64,000 nt of DNA from Heyndrickxia shackletonii (lineage in GTDB: Bacteria > Bacillota > Bacilli > Bacillales > Bacillaceae_C): the NCBI RefSeq assembly GCF_001420715.1, contig NZ_LJJC01000004.1, positions 2,012,177 to 2,076,176 on the forward strand, given 5' to 3'. The notes under the pieces were generated by a model. The model was not told where the DNA came from. It saw only the letters and a list, made by a program, of their open reading frames with translations, and made no database searches. Position numbers and translations under genes: made by a program. Positions 46,073 to 54,881 of the stretch are shown here, piece by piece; position 1 is the stretch's first letter, and each line of letters starts with the position of its first letter.

Positions 46073-47197
46073 ATGAAAATAGTTACGATTGAACCAACCC
46101 CAAGTCCTAATACGATGAAAATTATTTTAAATGAAGAATTGCCTGCAGGAAAAAGCTCAAATTATAAAGCTGAGACTGCAATTGGTGCCCCACCAATTAT
46201 TCAATCAATTCTCGGATTAGCAGGAGTTAAGGGTGTCTATCATGTTGCAGATTTTCTTGCGGTAGAACGAGATGGAAGAGTAGATTGGCAAGATATTTTA
46301 CCCAAAATAAGATTAGCATTTGGTGAAGAGGAAAATAGCCAAGTAACCGGAGAGCAAAAAATAAATGAGCACTTTGGTGAGGTAAGTGTTTTTATCCAAA
46401 TGTTCAAGGGAATACCGCTTCAGGTGAAGTTAGTAGAAGGGGATCAAGAAAAACGCTTTGGATTGCCTAAAAATTTTCTGGAGGCAATGCAAAAGGCTCA
46501 GCTGCCCGGTGATAATTATGTTTTCTTAAGAAAATGGAAAGAGCAAGGTGTTCGTTACGGGGAATTAGAGCAAGTGGGAAATGAAGTGGTAGAGGAAATC
46601 ATTGCAGCATATCCTGATGAACGATTGAATAAAATCGTTGCTATAGCACAGAACCCGAACAAAGAGCCAGAAAAAAAGAAAATGCATAAAGTAACTGCTG
46701 ATATGTTAGATAATACGGATTGGCGCAAGAGATATCAGCTTCTTGAACAAATGGAAGATCCTACTCTGGAGGATTTACCTGTTCTTGAAAAAGCACTTCA
46801 TGATGAAAAATCATCTATTCGAAGATTGGCAGTTGTGTATTTTGGCATGATTAAAGATAAAAAAGTTCTTCCTTACCTTTTTGAAGGATTGAAAGATAAA
46901 GTAGTGACAGTTAGAAGAACAGCTGGTGATGCATTATCAGATCTTGGATTTAAAGAAGCTATTCAGCCTATGGCTGATGCTTTAAAAGATACAAGTAAAA
47001 TTGTTCGATGGCGTGCAGCGATGTTTCTGTATGAAGAAGGAGACGAAACGGCACTTCCTGCCTTAAGAGAGGCTCAAAATGATCCAGAATTCGAAGTTCA
47101 GCTGCAAGTAAAAATGGCTATCGAAAGAATTGAGGGCGGAGAAGCCGCACAAGGTTCTGTTTGGAAGCAGATGACTGAAGCAAGAAAATCAAAGTAA
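46073..47197 (+). CDS. ypgR: YpgR, Nfu N-terminal plus HEAT-repeat protein (CvfC-like)
   Basis: A 374-residue protein against about 377 in B. subtilis. Residues 1-90 are an Nfu-type N-terminal domain (EPTPSPNTMKII, GVKGVYHVADFLAVERDG), without the Cys-carrying NifU part. Residues 205-370 are HEAT-like helical repeats (KRYQLLEQMEDPTLEDLPVL, VRWRAAMFLYEEGD). The Staphylococcus homologue is called conserved virulence factor C. Role may be in iron-sulfur or scaffold functions. brxA follows in 20 bases. Confidence 0.88.
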   Translation: MKIVTIEPTPSPNTMKIILNEELPAGKSSNYKAETAIGAPPIIQSILGLAGVKGVYHVADFLAVERDGRVDWQDILPKIRLAFGEEENSQVTGEQKINEHFGEVSVFIQMFKGIPLQVKLVEGDQEKRFGLPKNFLEAMQKAQLPGDNYVFLRKWKEQGVRYGELEQVGNEVVEEIIAAYPDERLNKIVAIAQNPNKEPEKKKMHKVTADMLDNTDWRKRYQLLEQMEDPTLEDLPVLEKALHDEKSSIRRLAVVYFGMIKDKKVLPYLFEGLKDKVVTVRRTAGDALSDLGFKEAIQPMADALKDTSKIVRWRAAMFLYEEGDETALPALREAQNDPEFEVQLQVKMAIERIEGGEAAQGSVWKQMTEARKSK

Positions 47198-47217
47198 TTT
47201 GTTAGGAGGAAATAAAA

Positions 47218-47652
47218 ATGTCCATGGCATATGAAGAATATATGAAACAAATTGTAAAACCGATGAGAGAAGAACTTGTTCATGCAAATTTCACAGAGCT
47301 TACAACTGCTGAGGAAGTAGAAAATTTTATGGAAAATGTTGAAGGTACAACACTTGTAGTCGTTAATTCCATATGTGGTTGTGCAGCAGGCTTAGCAAGA
47401 CCGGCAGCAGTTCAAGCGATTGAAGGGGCTTCCAAAAAACCGGATCATTTTGTAACAGTATTTGCTGGTCAAGATAAGGAAGCAACAGCTAAAATGCGGG
47501 AGTATTTTGTAAACTATGAACCATCATCCCCATCCATGGCTATCCTTAAAGGAAAAGAAGTATTACATTTTATTCCGCGTGATGATATTGAAGATCATGA
47601 AGTAGAGGAAATTGTCGATAATTTAAGTACCTCTTTTCAAAAGTATTGTTAA
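47218..47652 (+). CDS. brxA: bacilliredoxin BrxA (YphP)
   Basis: A 144-residue thioredoxin-fold protein with the active site SICGCAAG (CGC). It removes bacillithiol from mixed disulfides on proteins such as OhrR or MetE after oxidative stress. Length equals that of B. subtilis YphP. The ATG follows TTAGGAGGAAA; it shares an operon with ypgR. Confidence 0.95.
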   Translation: MSMAYEEYMKQIVKPMREELVHANFTELTTAEEVENFMENVEGTTLVVVNSICGCAAGLARPAAVQAIEGASKKPDHFVTVFAGQDKEATAKMREYFVNYEPSSPSMAILKGKEVLHFIPRDDIEDHEVEEIVDNLSTSFQKYC

Positions 47653-47660
47653 ATCATTTT

Positions 47661-47692
47661 GGGAGTGTCTGGTGGCACTCCTATTTTTTATT
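47661..47692 (+). terminator. terminator of brxA
   Basis: GGAGTG pairs with CACTCC, followed by a run of TTTTTT. Confidence 0.75.
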
Positions 47693-47897
47693 TGCAAGCA
47701 TAGATTGGACAAAAGGCAGACTTCAAAAAATTGCAACAAATTAGACAATATTTCCCTATAAAAATGATTGGATAGAGTGTAAAATGAGAGATATATTATA
47801 AAAAATTAATATTGTATTAAGAATGTTATTTCATAATAGAATGAAAGAATGATGAATAAAGATTGAATGTACATCTAATAGAAAGGGGGAGGTTGCC

Positions 47898-48482
47898 GTG
47901 AAAAAATGGATGAAAAAGTCAATCGTTGTACTGGTTTCTATCTTTACATTTGGAATGGTCACTCCCACACATGCCTTTTGGAATGGACATCAAGAAGTAG
48001 ATAAATCAGAACAACAAAAGCATGATCAATTACAAAATCAAGCCTATTCTTCTTATCAAGAGACGAAGCTTGATAAGGAAAGTTTTATTAACTCGGTAAT
48101 GGCGGAAGCTGAGAAACAATCCTTTGAGAAATTTGGTTCTAAAATATCTCCTGTAATTGAAGACGAATTTAGACAGGTTATATTACCAAATATTCAAAAA
48201 GCCATTGAAATGACCGTTGCCGAATATCCTGAAGAAAAGCTTGAGTCCTTTGCGGTATCCGAATCTCCAAGCGGAGGACTAGGAGAGAAAATATTCCATA
48301 TATATGATACAAATTCGAATGAAGATATTATACGCTTTCATGTAAGAAGAGACCACCCGCCTATGGATGGATATTATTTTAATTTTCATTACCATGTGCA
48401 ATATGATAATTACCAAAAGCATTATACGCTAGGCACCATATATTGGGATAAAAACACTCCGCCGAAATGGATGAGTGTATAA
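47898..48482 (+). CDS. ypjP: YpjP-like secreted protein
   Basis: A 194-residue protein with a signal peptide (MKKWMKKSIVVLVSIFTFGM, cleavage near THA-FW), so it is exported. The family is YpjP-like, about 203 residues in B. subtilis, with no known function. The C-terminal half has the GGLGEKIFHIYDT and FHYHVQYDNYQKHY segments. The ATG follows GGGGGAGG. It carries two Pro-Pro sites (HPPMD and NTPPKW). The PPEP-like protease gene is next. Confidence 0.85.
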   Translation: MKKWMKKSIVVLVSIFTFGMVTPTHAFWNGHQEVDKSEQQKHDQLQNQAYSSYQETKLDKESFINSVMAEAEKQSFEKFGSKISPVIEDEFRQVILPNIQKAIEMTVAEYPEEKLESFAVSESPSGGLGEKIFHIYDTNSNEDIIRFHVRRDHPPMDGYYFNFHYHVQYDNYQKHYTLGTIYWDKNTPPKWMSV

Positions 48483-48570
48483 GAACAAGTACGCGGGGCA
48501 ACTTGCCAATCGAAAATATGGATGAATGAAACTAGAAGTGTATATTTTACTTTTATCGTCGATGACAAGG

Positions 48571-48601
48571 AAAAGGTGCTTTTTTACGGCACCTTTTTTT
48601 A
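48571..48601 (+). terminator. terminator of ypjP
   Basis: AAAAGGTGC pairs with GCACCTTTT, followed by a T run. Confidence 0.88.
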
Positions 48602-48699
48602 GTATATATACCAATAAATGATTAACAAAGGACCTTTTTTTCCTATGATATAATGAGATTATGAAACTACTAAATGAGAAACGCAGGAAGTGCATTAAT

Positions 48700-49389
48700 A
48701 TGCGCAAGGTAGTAATATATCTTTTTGTTTTATGTGCAATTTTGCTGTTAGGGCTATCAAAACCATCTTTAGATGGTATATTATTAAAGAATAGTGCCCT
48801 ATATCATAACGTTCATTTGCGGTCTCAAGCATTATTGGGAGATATTGTTGTTTTGCCGCTTCAATCTAATTATGATAAGGATGAAGTTATAAAAATCCTA
48901 TCCAAATTAGAAAAATTGCCATCTTCGATGCTATCAAAGGTGGAAAATAAAAACATAAAAATAAAATTATTTACCGGAAAACTGACCGATAATCCGACAG
49001 CTGCCTATTTAAAGGGAAAAACTCCGAGAGGGTATCAAGATCATTCGATCACTTGGGATAATGTGCCGGGAATAGGTGGTTCTAAAACCGTGCTTGTTAA
49101 AATTGGCTGCAGTGAAAAAGGAAAAGGGCATGGTTCAGTAAATTTAGAGCTTCATGAACTTGCACACTCATTAGAACATTATTTATATGATGGAAAAAAG
49201 GAGCAGGCATTCATTCCAATATGGAAAAAAGAAGCTCCGAAATTATTTCCAGGTAATTCTTATTTTATTAATTATCAAGAAGAATATTTTGCAGAAAGCT
49301 TTGCAATGTATTACTATTCTCGTGATACGAAAATACAATTAAAAAAAATTGCCCCTATGACGTTCAACTATATACAAGCTTTATCATAG
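48700..49389 (+). CDS. secreted ATLF/PPEP-like (M34) zinc metallopeptidase
   Basis: A 229-residue protein with an N-terminal hydrophobic signal ([16 protein letters not shown]). The catalytic zinc site is [10 protein letters not shown] (HExxH) with the downstream Glu in [14 protein letters not shown], the arrangement of anthrax lethal factor C-terminal domains and Pro-Pro endopeptidases. A Tyr near the third ligand supports this. The substrate is unknown. Start at 48700 behind CAGGAAG; the ATG at 48661 lacks a site. The thyA gene follows at 20 bases. Confidence 0.8.
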   Translation: MRKVVIYLFVLCAILLLGLSKPSLDGILLKNSALYHNVHLRSQALLGDIVVLPLQSNYDKDEVIKILSKLEKLPSSMLSKVENKNIKIKLFTGKLTDNPTAAYLKGKTPRGYQDHSITWDNVPGIGGSKTVLVKIGCSEKGKGHGSVNLELHELAHSLEHYLYDGKKEQAFIPIWKKEAPKLFPGNSYFINYQEEYFAESFAMYYYSRDTKIQLKKIAPMTFNYIQALS

Positions 49390-49408
49390 GGTAATAAGAG
49401 GTGTTAAG

Positions 49409-50203
49409 ATGAAACAATATCTGGATTTATGTAAACATGTTTTAGAACATGGAACGATAAAGGGAGATCGGACGGGTACAGGCACCATCAGCACATTTGG
49501 CTATCAAATGAGATATAATCTGGAAGAAGGTTTCCCTCTTCTAACAACCAAGAAATTACATTTGAAATCCATTATATATGAACTGCTATGGATGCTTAAT
49601 GGGGATACAAACGTAAAGTACCTCCAAGAAAATGGTGTTAGAATATGGAATGAATGGGCAAATGAAGATGGAGATCTTGGTCCTGTTTATGGACGCCAGT
49701 GGAGATCTTGGGAAACGGCAAACGGGGAAACAATTGACCAGATTTCAGAAGTCATTGAACAAATTAAATCGAATCCTAATTCTCGAAGACTTATCGTAAA
49801 TGCCTGGAATGTTGGAGAAATAGATAAGATGGCGCTCCCTCCATGCCACTGTTTTTTTCAGTTTCATGTTGCAGATGGTAAATTGTCTTGCCAGCTTTAT
49901 CAACGTTCAGCGGACATTTTTTTAGGCGTTCCATTTAATATTGCCTCCTATGCTTTATTAACGATGATGATAGCACATGTATGTCATTTACAGCCGGGTG
50001 ATTTTATACATACACTGGGAGACGCTCATATTTATACTAATCATATCGATCAAGTGAAGCTGCAATTAACTCGAGAACCAAGGAAATTACCAAAAATGGT
50101 AATTAATCCAGAGGTTACATCCATTTTTGATTTTCAATTTGAAGATTTTTCATTGCAGGACTATGATCCACATCCACATATAAAAGGAGTTGTCAGCGTA
50201 TGA
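49409..50203 (+). CDS. thyA: thymidylate synthase
   Basis: A 264-residue E. coli-type enzyme (ThyB of B. subtilis) that makes dTMP from dUMP with methylene-THF. Visible are GDRTGTGT, the catalytic Cys in [13 protein letters not shown], the [10 protein letters not shown] phosphate-binding motif and HIYTNHIDQ. dfrA overlaps by 4 bases (ATGA), so dihydrofolate recycling is translated with it. Confidence 0.97.
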   Translation: MKQYLDLCKHVLEHGTIKGDRTGTGTISTFGYQMRYNLEEGFPLLTTKKLHLKSIIYELLWMLNGDTNVKYLQENGVRIWNEWANEDGDLGPVYGRQWRSWETANGETIDQISEVIEQIKSNPNSRRLIVNAWNVGEIDKMALPPCHCFFQFHVADGKLSCQLYQRSADIFLGVPFNIASYALLTMMIAHVCHLQPGDFIHTLGDAHIYTNHIDQVKLQLTREPRKLPKMVINPEVTSIFDFQFEDFSLQDYDPHPHIKGVVSV

Positions 50204-50685
50204 TTTCCTTTTTATGGGCAGAAGATAAAAAGGGTGTAATTGGAAAAAATAATCAGTTGCCATGGCGCTTACCAGAGGATTTAAAGTATTTTAAGAGAAC
50301 AACGATGGGGCATCCAATTGTAATGGGAAGGAAGACATACGAATCAATTGGAAAACCCCTGCCTGGAAGAACGAATATTGTGTTAACGAGAGATGAGCGA
50401 TTTCAAGCAGAAGGCTGTCTAATATTTAAAACAAAAACTGAATTATTAAAATGGATTAGAGAAAATAATGACGAGGTATTTATTACCGGAGGAGCAGCTA
50501 TCTTCGGATTATTTATGGAAGAGGCTGATCGTCTGTATGTAACAAAAATTCATGAGGAATTCGATGGCGATACATATTTTCCTCTTATAGATTGGTCAGA
50601 ATGGAAGCTTATTTCAAATGAAAAAGGGATAAAGAACAAAGAAAACCCATATGATTATGAGTTTCAAATTTACGAAAGAATATGA
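50200..50685 (+). CDS. dfrA: dihydrofolate reductase
   Basis: A 161-residue DHFR. The signature [20 protein letters not shown] with the catalytic Asp/Glu position and the cofactor loops [11 protein letters not shown] and [11 protein letters not shown] are present. It shares the operon with thyA (ATGA overlap), as in B. subtilis. Confidence 0.97.
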   Translation: MISFLWAEDKKGVIGKNNQLPWRLPEDLKYFKRTTMGHPIVMGRKTYESIGKPLPGRTNIVLTRDERFQAEGCLIFKTKTELLKWIRENNDEVFITGGAAIFGLFMEEADRLYVTKIHEEFDGDTYFPLIDWSEWKLISNEKGIKNKENPYDYEFQIYERI

Positions 50686-50812
50686 TGTAATCCATGTCGT
50701 TTTCAAATGGTTTCGATAAAAAAATATTTAAAATTTACAATAAAAATACAGGAATTGTCATTCAATATGCAGTATAATATATACAAACGGGCGAAAAAAG
50801 AGGATTGATATT

Positions 50813-51064
50813 TTGCTATTTAAAAGCCTTGAGTTCAAAACAAATAATGGACAGAAGGTGAAAATTACCGATATACCGGTATTGAATGAAGCAAGCCCCC
50901 TTTTTTACAAAATAAATATTAAGCTTGCACAGTTAGTAAGACAAATTCATACTTCAAAAAATGTTAAGACCACTTACTCATTTAGAGACTATTTAAAAAC
51001 AGTGCTTAGGTGGCCGGATTATGAATTAATCTACCAGTCCACTTCTTTAAAAAATAACGCATAA
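50813..51064 (+). CDS. ypmP: YpmP-like protein (DUF2535)
   Basis: An 83-residue protein, MLFKSLEFKTNNGQKVKI at the start and FRDYLKTVLRWPDYELIYQ near the end. I recall DUF2535/YpmP of the same length with the KWPDYE ending, and the place after dfrA fits. It begins with TTG behind AGAGG. The function is unknown. Confidence 0.7.
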   Translation: MLFKSLEFKTNNGQKVKITDIPVLNEASPLFYKINIKLAQLVRQIHTSKNVKTTYSFRDYLKTVLRWPDYELIYQSTSLKNNA

Positions 51065-51096
51065 GGGATTCCTGGAAACAGGAGCCCTTTTATTTT
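51063..51096 (+). terminator. terminator of ypmP
   Basis: AAGGG.TTCCTG pairs with CAGGAGCCCTT, followed by TTTATTTTTT. Confidence 0.8.
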
Positions 51097-51255
51097 TTGC
51101 ATGAATATATCCTCTTACAACATAAAAGTAGTATTAGGAAATAAAATCAAAAATAGTAATCTTTCATAATATGACTAGCAGTATATGAAAAAAAGATGTT
51201 ACAGCCGGGTGAAAATGTTAAAATAAAAGGGATTTGTTAAAGCGAGGTGACCAAC

Positions 51256-52029
51256 ATGATGAAAAAACTCACCTTACTCTTCGCTATTTTTATTTTAGTG
51301 TCAGGCTGTTCTGTGCATACTAACAACCAACCGAGTAAGGAAGCGAGCGTTGCCGTTAAGCAGATGCCTCCGAAAGATCTTCATATCGTTGCAGTTGGAG
51401 ATTCCCTTACACAGGGGGTTGGGGATAGTTCTAATCAAGGTGGTTATATTCCGTATTTGAAAGATATAATGGAGAAGGATAAAGGCATTGGTACTGTTAC
51501 CTTTGATAATTTCGGAGAAAGAGGGGATCGAACTGACCAACTATTAAAACGGCTAAAAGATCCAAAAGTAATAAGTAAAATAAAAAGCTCCGATATTGTG
51601 ATGATTACCATAGGCGGTAATGATGTAATGAAGGTGTTCAGGGACAATTTCACTAATTTGAAGGTAGTTAAGTTTAAAGAAGCTATAACTGGGTATCAAA
51701 AAAGACTAGATGATATTCTAAAAACCATTCGTGAATATAAACCAAATGTAGGAATTGTTTTAATTGGCATTTATAATCCTTTTTCAAAATGGTTTTCTAA
51801 TATTAAAGAATTAGATCAAATTGTACAAGATTGGAATCATTCTAGTGAAAAAACATTAGTGAATTATAAAAACACCCAATTTGTACCGATTAGTGATTTA
51901 TTTGAAAATCAACATGAAAATCTATTTTATTCTGACGATTTTCATCCAAATGATAAAGGCTATAAGTTAATGGCGGAACGTGTAGGGGAATTTCTTCTTA
52001 AAAATAAGCTTAAACAATTAAGAAAATAG
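51256..52029 (+). CDS. ypmR: SGNH/GDSL-hydrolase lipoprotein YpmR
   Basis: A 257-residue lipoprotein: the signal peptide ends in the lipobox LVSGC. The SGNH-hydrolase blocks are VAVGDSLTQGVGD (catalytic Ser), TIGGNDVM (Asn) and SDDFHPNDKGY (Asp, His). It is expected to act as an esterase or lipase on the outer membrane face; the substrate is unknown. The start was placed at ATG 51256 because GAGGTGA lies 5 bases upstream; GTG 51247 overlaps this site. ypmS follows after 18 bases. Confidence 0.9.
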   Translation: MMKKLTLLFAIFILVSGCSVHTNNQPSKEASVAVKQMPPKDLHIVAVGDSLTQGVGDSSNQGGYIPYLKDIMEKDKGIGTVTFDNFGERGDRTDQLLKRLKDPKVISKIKSSDIVMITIGGNDVMKVFRDNFTNLKVVKFKEAITGYQKRLDDILKTIREYKPNVGIVLIGIYNPFSKWFSNIKELDQIVQDWNHSSEKTLVNYKNTQFVPISDLFENQHENLFYSDDFHPNDKGYKLMAERVGEFLLKNKLKQLRK

Positions 52030-52047
52030 CACCGTGAGGTAAAAAAG

Positions 52048-52644
52048 ATGGAAAAAGTTAAAAATCGCTGGAAAGCGGCATTTATTGCCTTATCAATTCT
52101 TATTGTAATATTTGTATTGGTTATTGGATTTTTTATTTTTGCTCCGACAAAAAAAGGGACTATACCTAAAACAACCATAAATACTGATAAACATGTTCGA
52201 TTCTCTATTCGCACCAATAAAGATGATCTGAATAAATTAATTAATCATTATATAGAAAAAGAAGGTTTGAACGGTCCGATTAAATACAATGTTTATCTAA
52301 AAGATGATGTTGAATTAGATGGTTCTATTCCTGTCTTTTCAGAGAATGTACAATTAAAAATGACATTTGAGCCTGAGGCATTAAAAAACGGAGATTTACT
52401 TTTAAAACAAAAAACGATTTCTATTGGTTATTTAAATCTACCCGTTTCATATGTCCTTAAATTTATTAATCAATCCTATAAACTACCGGATTGGGTTAGT
52501 ATCGATCCTGACAAGAAAACAGTTTATGTTGGCTTACAAAAAATGAAAATTGGACATAGTGATATGAGAGCCCGCATTGATAAGTTTAATTTAAAGGAAG
52601 ATGATATTTCCTTTTCGTTATTATTTCCAGTTGAGAATCCATAA
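52048..52644 (+). CDS. ypmS: YpmS family membrane protein (DUF2140)
   Basis: A 198-residue protein with one N-terminal membrane segment (ALSILIVIFVLVIGFFIFA) and an outside beta-rich part. B. subtilis YpmS is about 187 residues. The family is DUF2140; its role is unknown. It is in an operon with the lipoprotein YpmR, which suggests a joint cell-surface function. The ATG follows GTGAGGT. Confidence 0.87.
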   Translation: MEKVKNRWKAAFIALSILIVIFVLVIGFFIFAPTKKGTIPKTTINTDKHVRFSIRTNKDDLNKLINHYIEKEGLNGPIKYNVYLKDDVELDGSIPVFSENVQLKMTFEPEALKNGDLLLKQKTISIGYLNLPVSYVLKFINQSYKLPDWVSIDPDKKTVYVGLQKMKIGHSDMRARIDKFNLKEDDISFSLLFPVENP

Positions 52645-52682
52645 AAAAACAGGTGCCTAGTGGTGAAGGGCACCTGTTTTTT
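52645..52682. terminator. bidirectional terminator ypmS / DUF4397 gene
   Basis: AAAAAACAGGTGCC pairs with GGCACCTGTTTTTT. It overlaps the last codons on the other strand. Confidence 0.88.
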
Positions 52683-53391
52683 AAATAAGGAGAATTTGGG
52701 AATCCACAAAGAAAATCGAAAACGTTTTAGCAGTAGAAAAGTCTGCATTTTCCAATGTCTGTATTACTTTGTCCGTTTCTCTGTCCACAACCTCAATATT
52801 GGTTGTTATTCGTTCAATAGATGTATAATCGGATGATTTTTTATATCCGATGTTTTCGAATAGAACTTTTTTATTTTTAAAGAAGACATTAACAGAGGGG
52901 TAATCAGATGTTAAATGAATAAATTTTACTTTGGTCTCCTGTGAAGAGGAAGTTGGTAAGTCTTCATAGGATAATATTTGAATTTTATCATTAGTGGAGA
53001 CTGTTGCTAAAGTGTATGCACGGTTTGTTTCAAATCCGATATTCTTGTTGATGATTGTTGCTGTTTGGGTGCCTGCAGGATATATATCTAGATGATGTTT
53101 CCCAGCATGTAAGGTATAATAAGGTGTGATATTACTAAACGGTAATTCTTTTATAAACATTCTCCCGTTCGTATAAATGTCAATATTAGCAATTTCCTTT
53201 GTTGCATTTAAAAATCTAACATAAACGGGATTTAACCGATTGCCTGATCGGCTTTGTAACATAGCTTTGTTTAAATATTCTAAGTGTTTTTGATAATATT
53301 GAATATGCAAGGCAGGGTTCATATATTTATAAAAATCAGCAAGTAAATTAAATTGCGCCGCTCTTTGAAGATAATAAGATTGATTTTTCAT
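52681..53391 (-). CDS. DUF4397-domain protein
   Basis: A 236-residue protein. Two beta-rich DUF4397 repeats are seen: VRFLNATKEIANIDIYTNGR and VKFIHLTSDYPSVNVFFKNK. The N-terminal 55 residues form amphipathic helices instead of a signal peptide, unusual because other family members are exported. A start at 53391 fits GGAGCG 7 bases upstream; the ATG at 53406 contains this site. Convergent to ypmS. The function is unknown; spore or cytosolic location is possible. Confidence 0.72.
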   Translation of the reverse strand: MKNQSYYLQRAAQFNLLADFYKYMNPALHIQYYQKHLEYLNKAMLQSRSGNRLNPVYVRFLNATKEIANIDIYTNGRMFIKELPFSNITPYYTLHAGKHHLDIYPAGTQTATIINKNIGFETNRAYTLATVSTNDKIQILSYEDLPTSSSQETKVKFIHLTSDYPSVNVFFKNKKVLFENIGYKKSSDYTSIERITTNIEVVDRETDKVIQTLENADFSTAKTFSIFFVDSQILLI

Positions 53392-53548
53392 AAACTTTCG
53401 CTCCATTCTGTTATTGATTACACTATATTCGTGCGCCTATGGGTTGGTGACTCGACTTATTTCTTCAAAGTCTAATTTCTAGTGTAAAGGCAATAGATTA
53501 TTTATAATTCTCTATAGGACTTTATTTTCCGAATAGGAGGGAAGAACA

Positions 53549-54082
53549 ATGGCAATCGAATTGGCTACATTTGCAGGCGGGTGTTTTTGGTGTATGGTAA
53601 AACCGTTTGATGAACAGGAAGGGATTATAAGTGTTGTTTCTGGTTATACCGGTGGAAAGGTGCCCAATCCGACCTATGAAGACGTGTGTTCGGGGCTGAC
53701 TGGACATACAGAGGCTGTCCAAATCACCTTTGATTCAAAGGTCTTTCCATACGAAAAGCTATTGAAGATTTTTTGGCAGCAAATTGACCCTACAGATGCT
53801 GGCGGACAATTCTATGATAGGGGATCTTCTTATAGGCCGGCAATATTTTATCATAACGAAAATCAAAGAGATTTAGCAGAGCAATCGAAAAGAGAGCTTC
53901 AGGATAGCGGTAGATTTAAAGCTCCAATTGTAGTCGAAATTGTTCCAGCACCTACCTTTTATCCAGCCGAGGATTACCATCAACAATATTATCGAAAAAA
54001 CCCTGTCCATTATAATGCATATCACGAAGGCTCCGGCAGAGCGAGTTTCATAAAAAAACATTGGGGTGATCATCTTGAATAA
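53549..54082 (+). CDS. msrA: peptide methionine sulfoxide reductase MsrA
   Basis: A 177-residue enzyme for methionine-S-sulfoxide. The active site is AGGCFWCM, and [10 protein letters not shown] is the other conserved block. ATG behind AGGAGGGAAG. It overlaps msrB by 8 bases, so both stereospecific reductases come from one mRNA, as in B. subtilis. Confidence 0.96.
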   Translation: MAIELATFAGGCFWCMVKPFDEQEGIISVVSGYTGGKVPNPTYEDVCSGLTGHTEAVQITFDSKVFPYEKLLKIFWQQIDPTDAGGQFYDRGSSYRPAIFYHNENQRDLAEQSKRELQDSGRFKAPIVVEIVPAPTFYPAEDYHQQYYRKNPVHYNAYHEGSGRASFIKKHWGDHLE

Positions 54083-54500
54083 AAATGATTTAGAAAAAAA
54101 ATTAAATCCATTACAGTATGATGTAACTCAAAATAATGCAACAGAACCGCCTTTTCAAAATGAATATTGGAATCAATTTGAAGAAGGAATTTATGTAGAT
54201 ATTGTATCCGGTAAACCACTTTTCAGTTCTCTCGATAAATTTGATGCAGGATGCGGCTGGCCAAGCTTTACAAAACCGATAGAAGAAGAGGAAATAATTG
54301 AAAAAATGGATCGAAGTCATGGGATGATCCGAACGGAAGTAAGAAGTAAACATGCGAACTCCCATTTAGGTCATGTATTTGACGATGGTCCTGGTCCAAC
54401 GAAATTAAGGTATTGTATTAACTCAGCTGCTTTAAAATTTATCCCAAAAAGAGAATTAGAAGCGAAAGGGTATGGAAAATACCTGAAATTATTTTCGTAG
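54075..54500 (+). CDS. msrB: peptide methionine sulfoxide reductase MsrB
   Basis: A 141-residue enzyme for methionine-R-sulfoxide. Conserved blocks: [26 protein letters not shown] and the catalytic Cys in RYCINSAAL. It has a TTG start behind GGGGTGAT, inside the last codons of msrA; GTG at 54066 would place the site within the gene. Zinc Cys pairs are absent, as in many Bacillus MsrB. Confidence 0.95.
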   Translation: MNKNDLEKKLNPLQYDVTQNNATEPPFQNEYWNQFEEGIYVDIVSGKPLFSSLDKFDAGCGWPSFTKPIEEEEIIEKMDRSHGMIRTEVRSKHANSHLGHVFDDGPGPTKLRYCINSAALKFIPKRELEAKGYGKYLKLFS

Positions 54501-54608
54501 TTTTTGACACATACAAAATCAAAATGATTTAGGCAAATACACATTCCATTTCTGGGTTTAAAACATATCCTAAAATGAAAAATAAATTCATTTGAGGAGT
54601 TGACAGGT

Positions 54609-54755
54609 ATGTACTATGGCGGTTATGGCTGTTGCTACCCAGTATATGATGGATGTTGTGGATATGGATATGTCGGCGGATATCGAAATAGCTTCGCCTT
54701 GATTGTAGTCTTGTTTATTTTACTCATCATTATTGGTGCATGTTGGATTAATTAA
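54609..54755 (+). CDS. YjcZ-family sporulation peptide
   Basis: A 48-residue peptide, [13 protein letters not shown] with Gly/Tyr/Cys pairs, then the hydrophobic [20 protein letters not shown], the hallmark of YjcZ-type sporulation peptides. GAGGAG lies upstream. A CATATCCTA at 54564-54572 fits the sigma-K -10 consensus. Membrane insertion in the mother cell or spore is expected. No symbol is assigned because the subfamily is unclear. Confidence 0.82.
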   Translation: MYYGGYGCCYPVYDGCCGYGYVGGYRNSFALIVVLFILLIIIGACWIN

Positions 54756-54853
54756 AAAAGAACAAATCAGCTAGCCAATTGGCGATGGAACTGGACGTAG
54801 ACCACTTTTTTTTAACTATCCACAGATTAAATTTTTAATAAATCTTAAACAAT

Positions 54854-54881
54854 GGAAAAGTCCCCTGAAAAATAGGGGACT
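54854..54881 (-). terminator. terminator of the chemoreceptor gene
   Basis: AGTCCCCT pairs with AGGGGACT; on the minus strand it is followed by TTTT. It overlaps the stop codon of the next gene. Confidence 0.8.
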
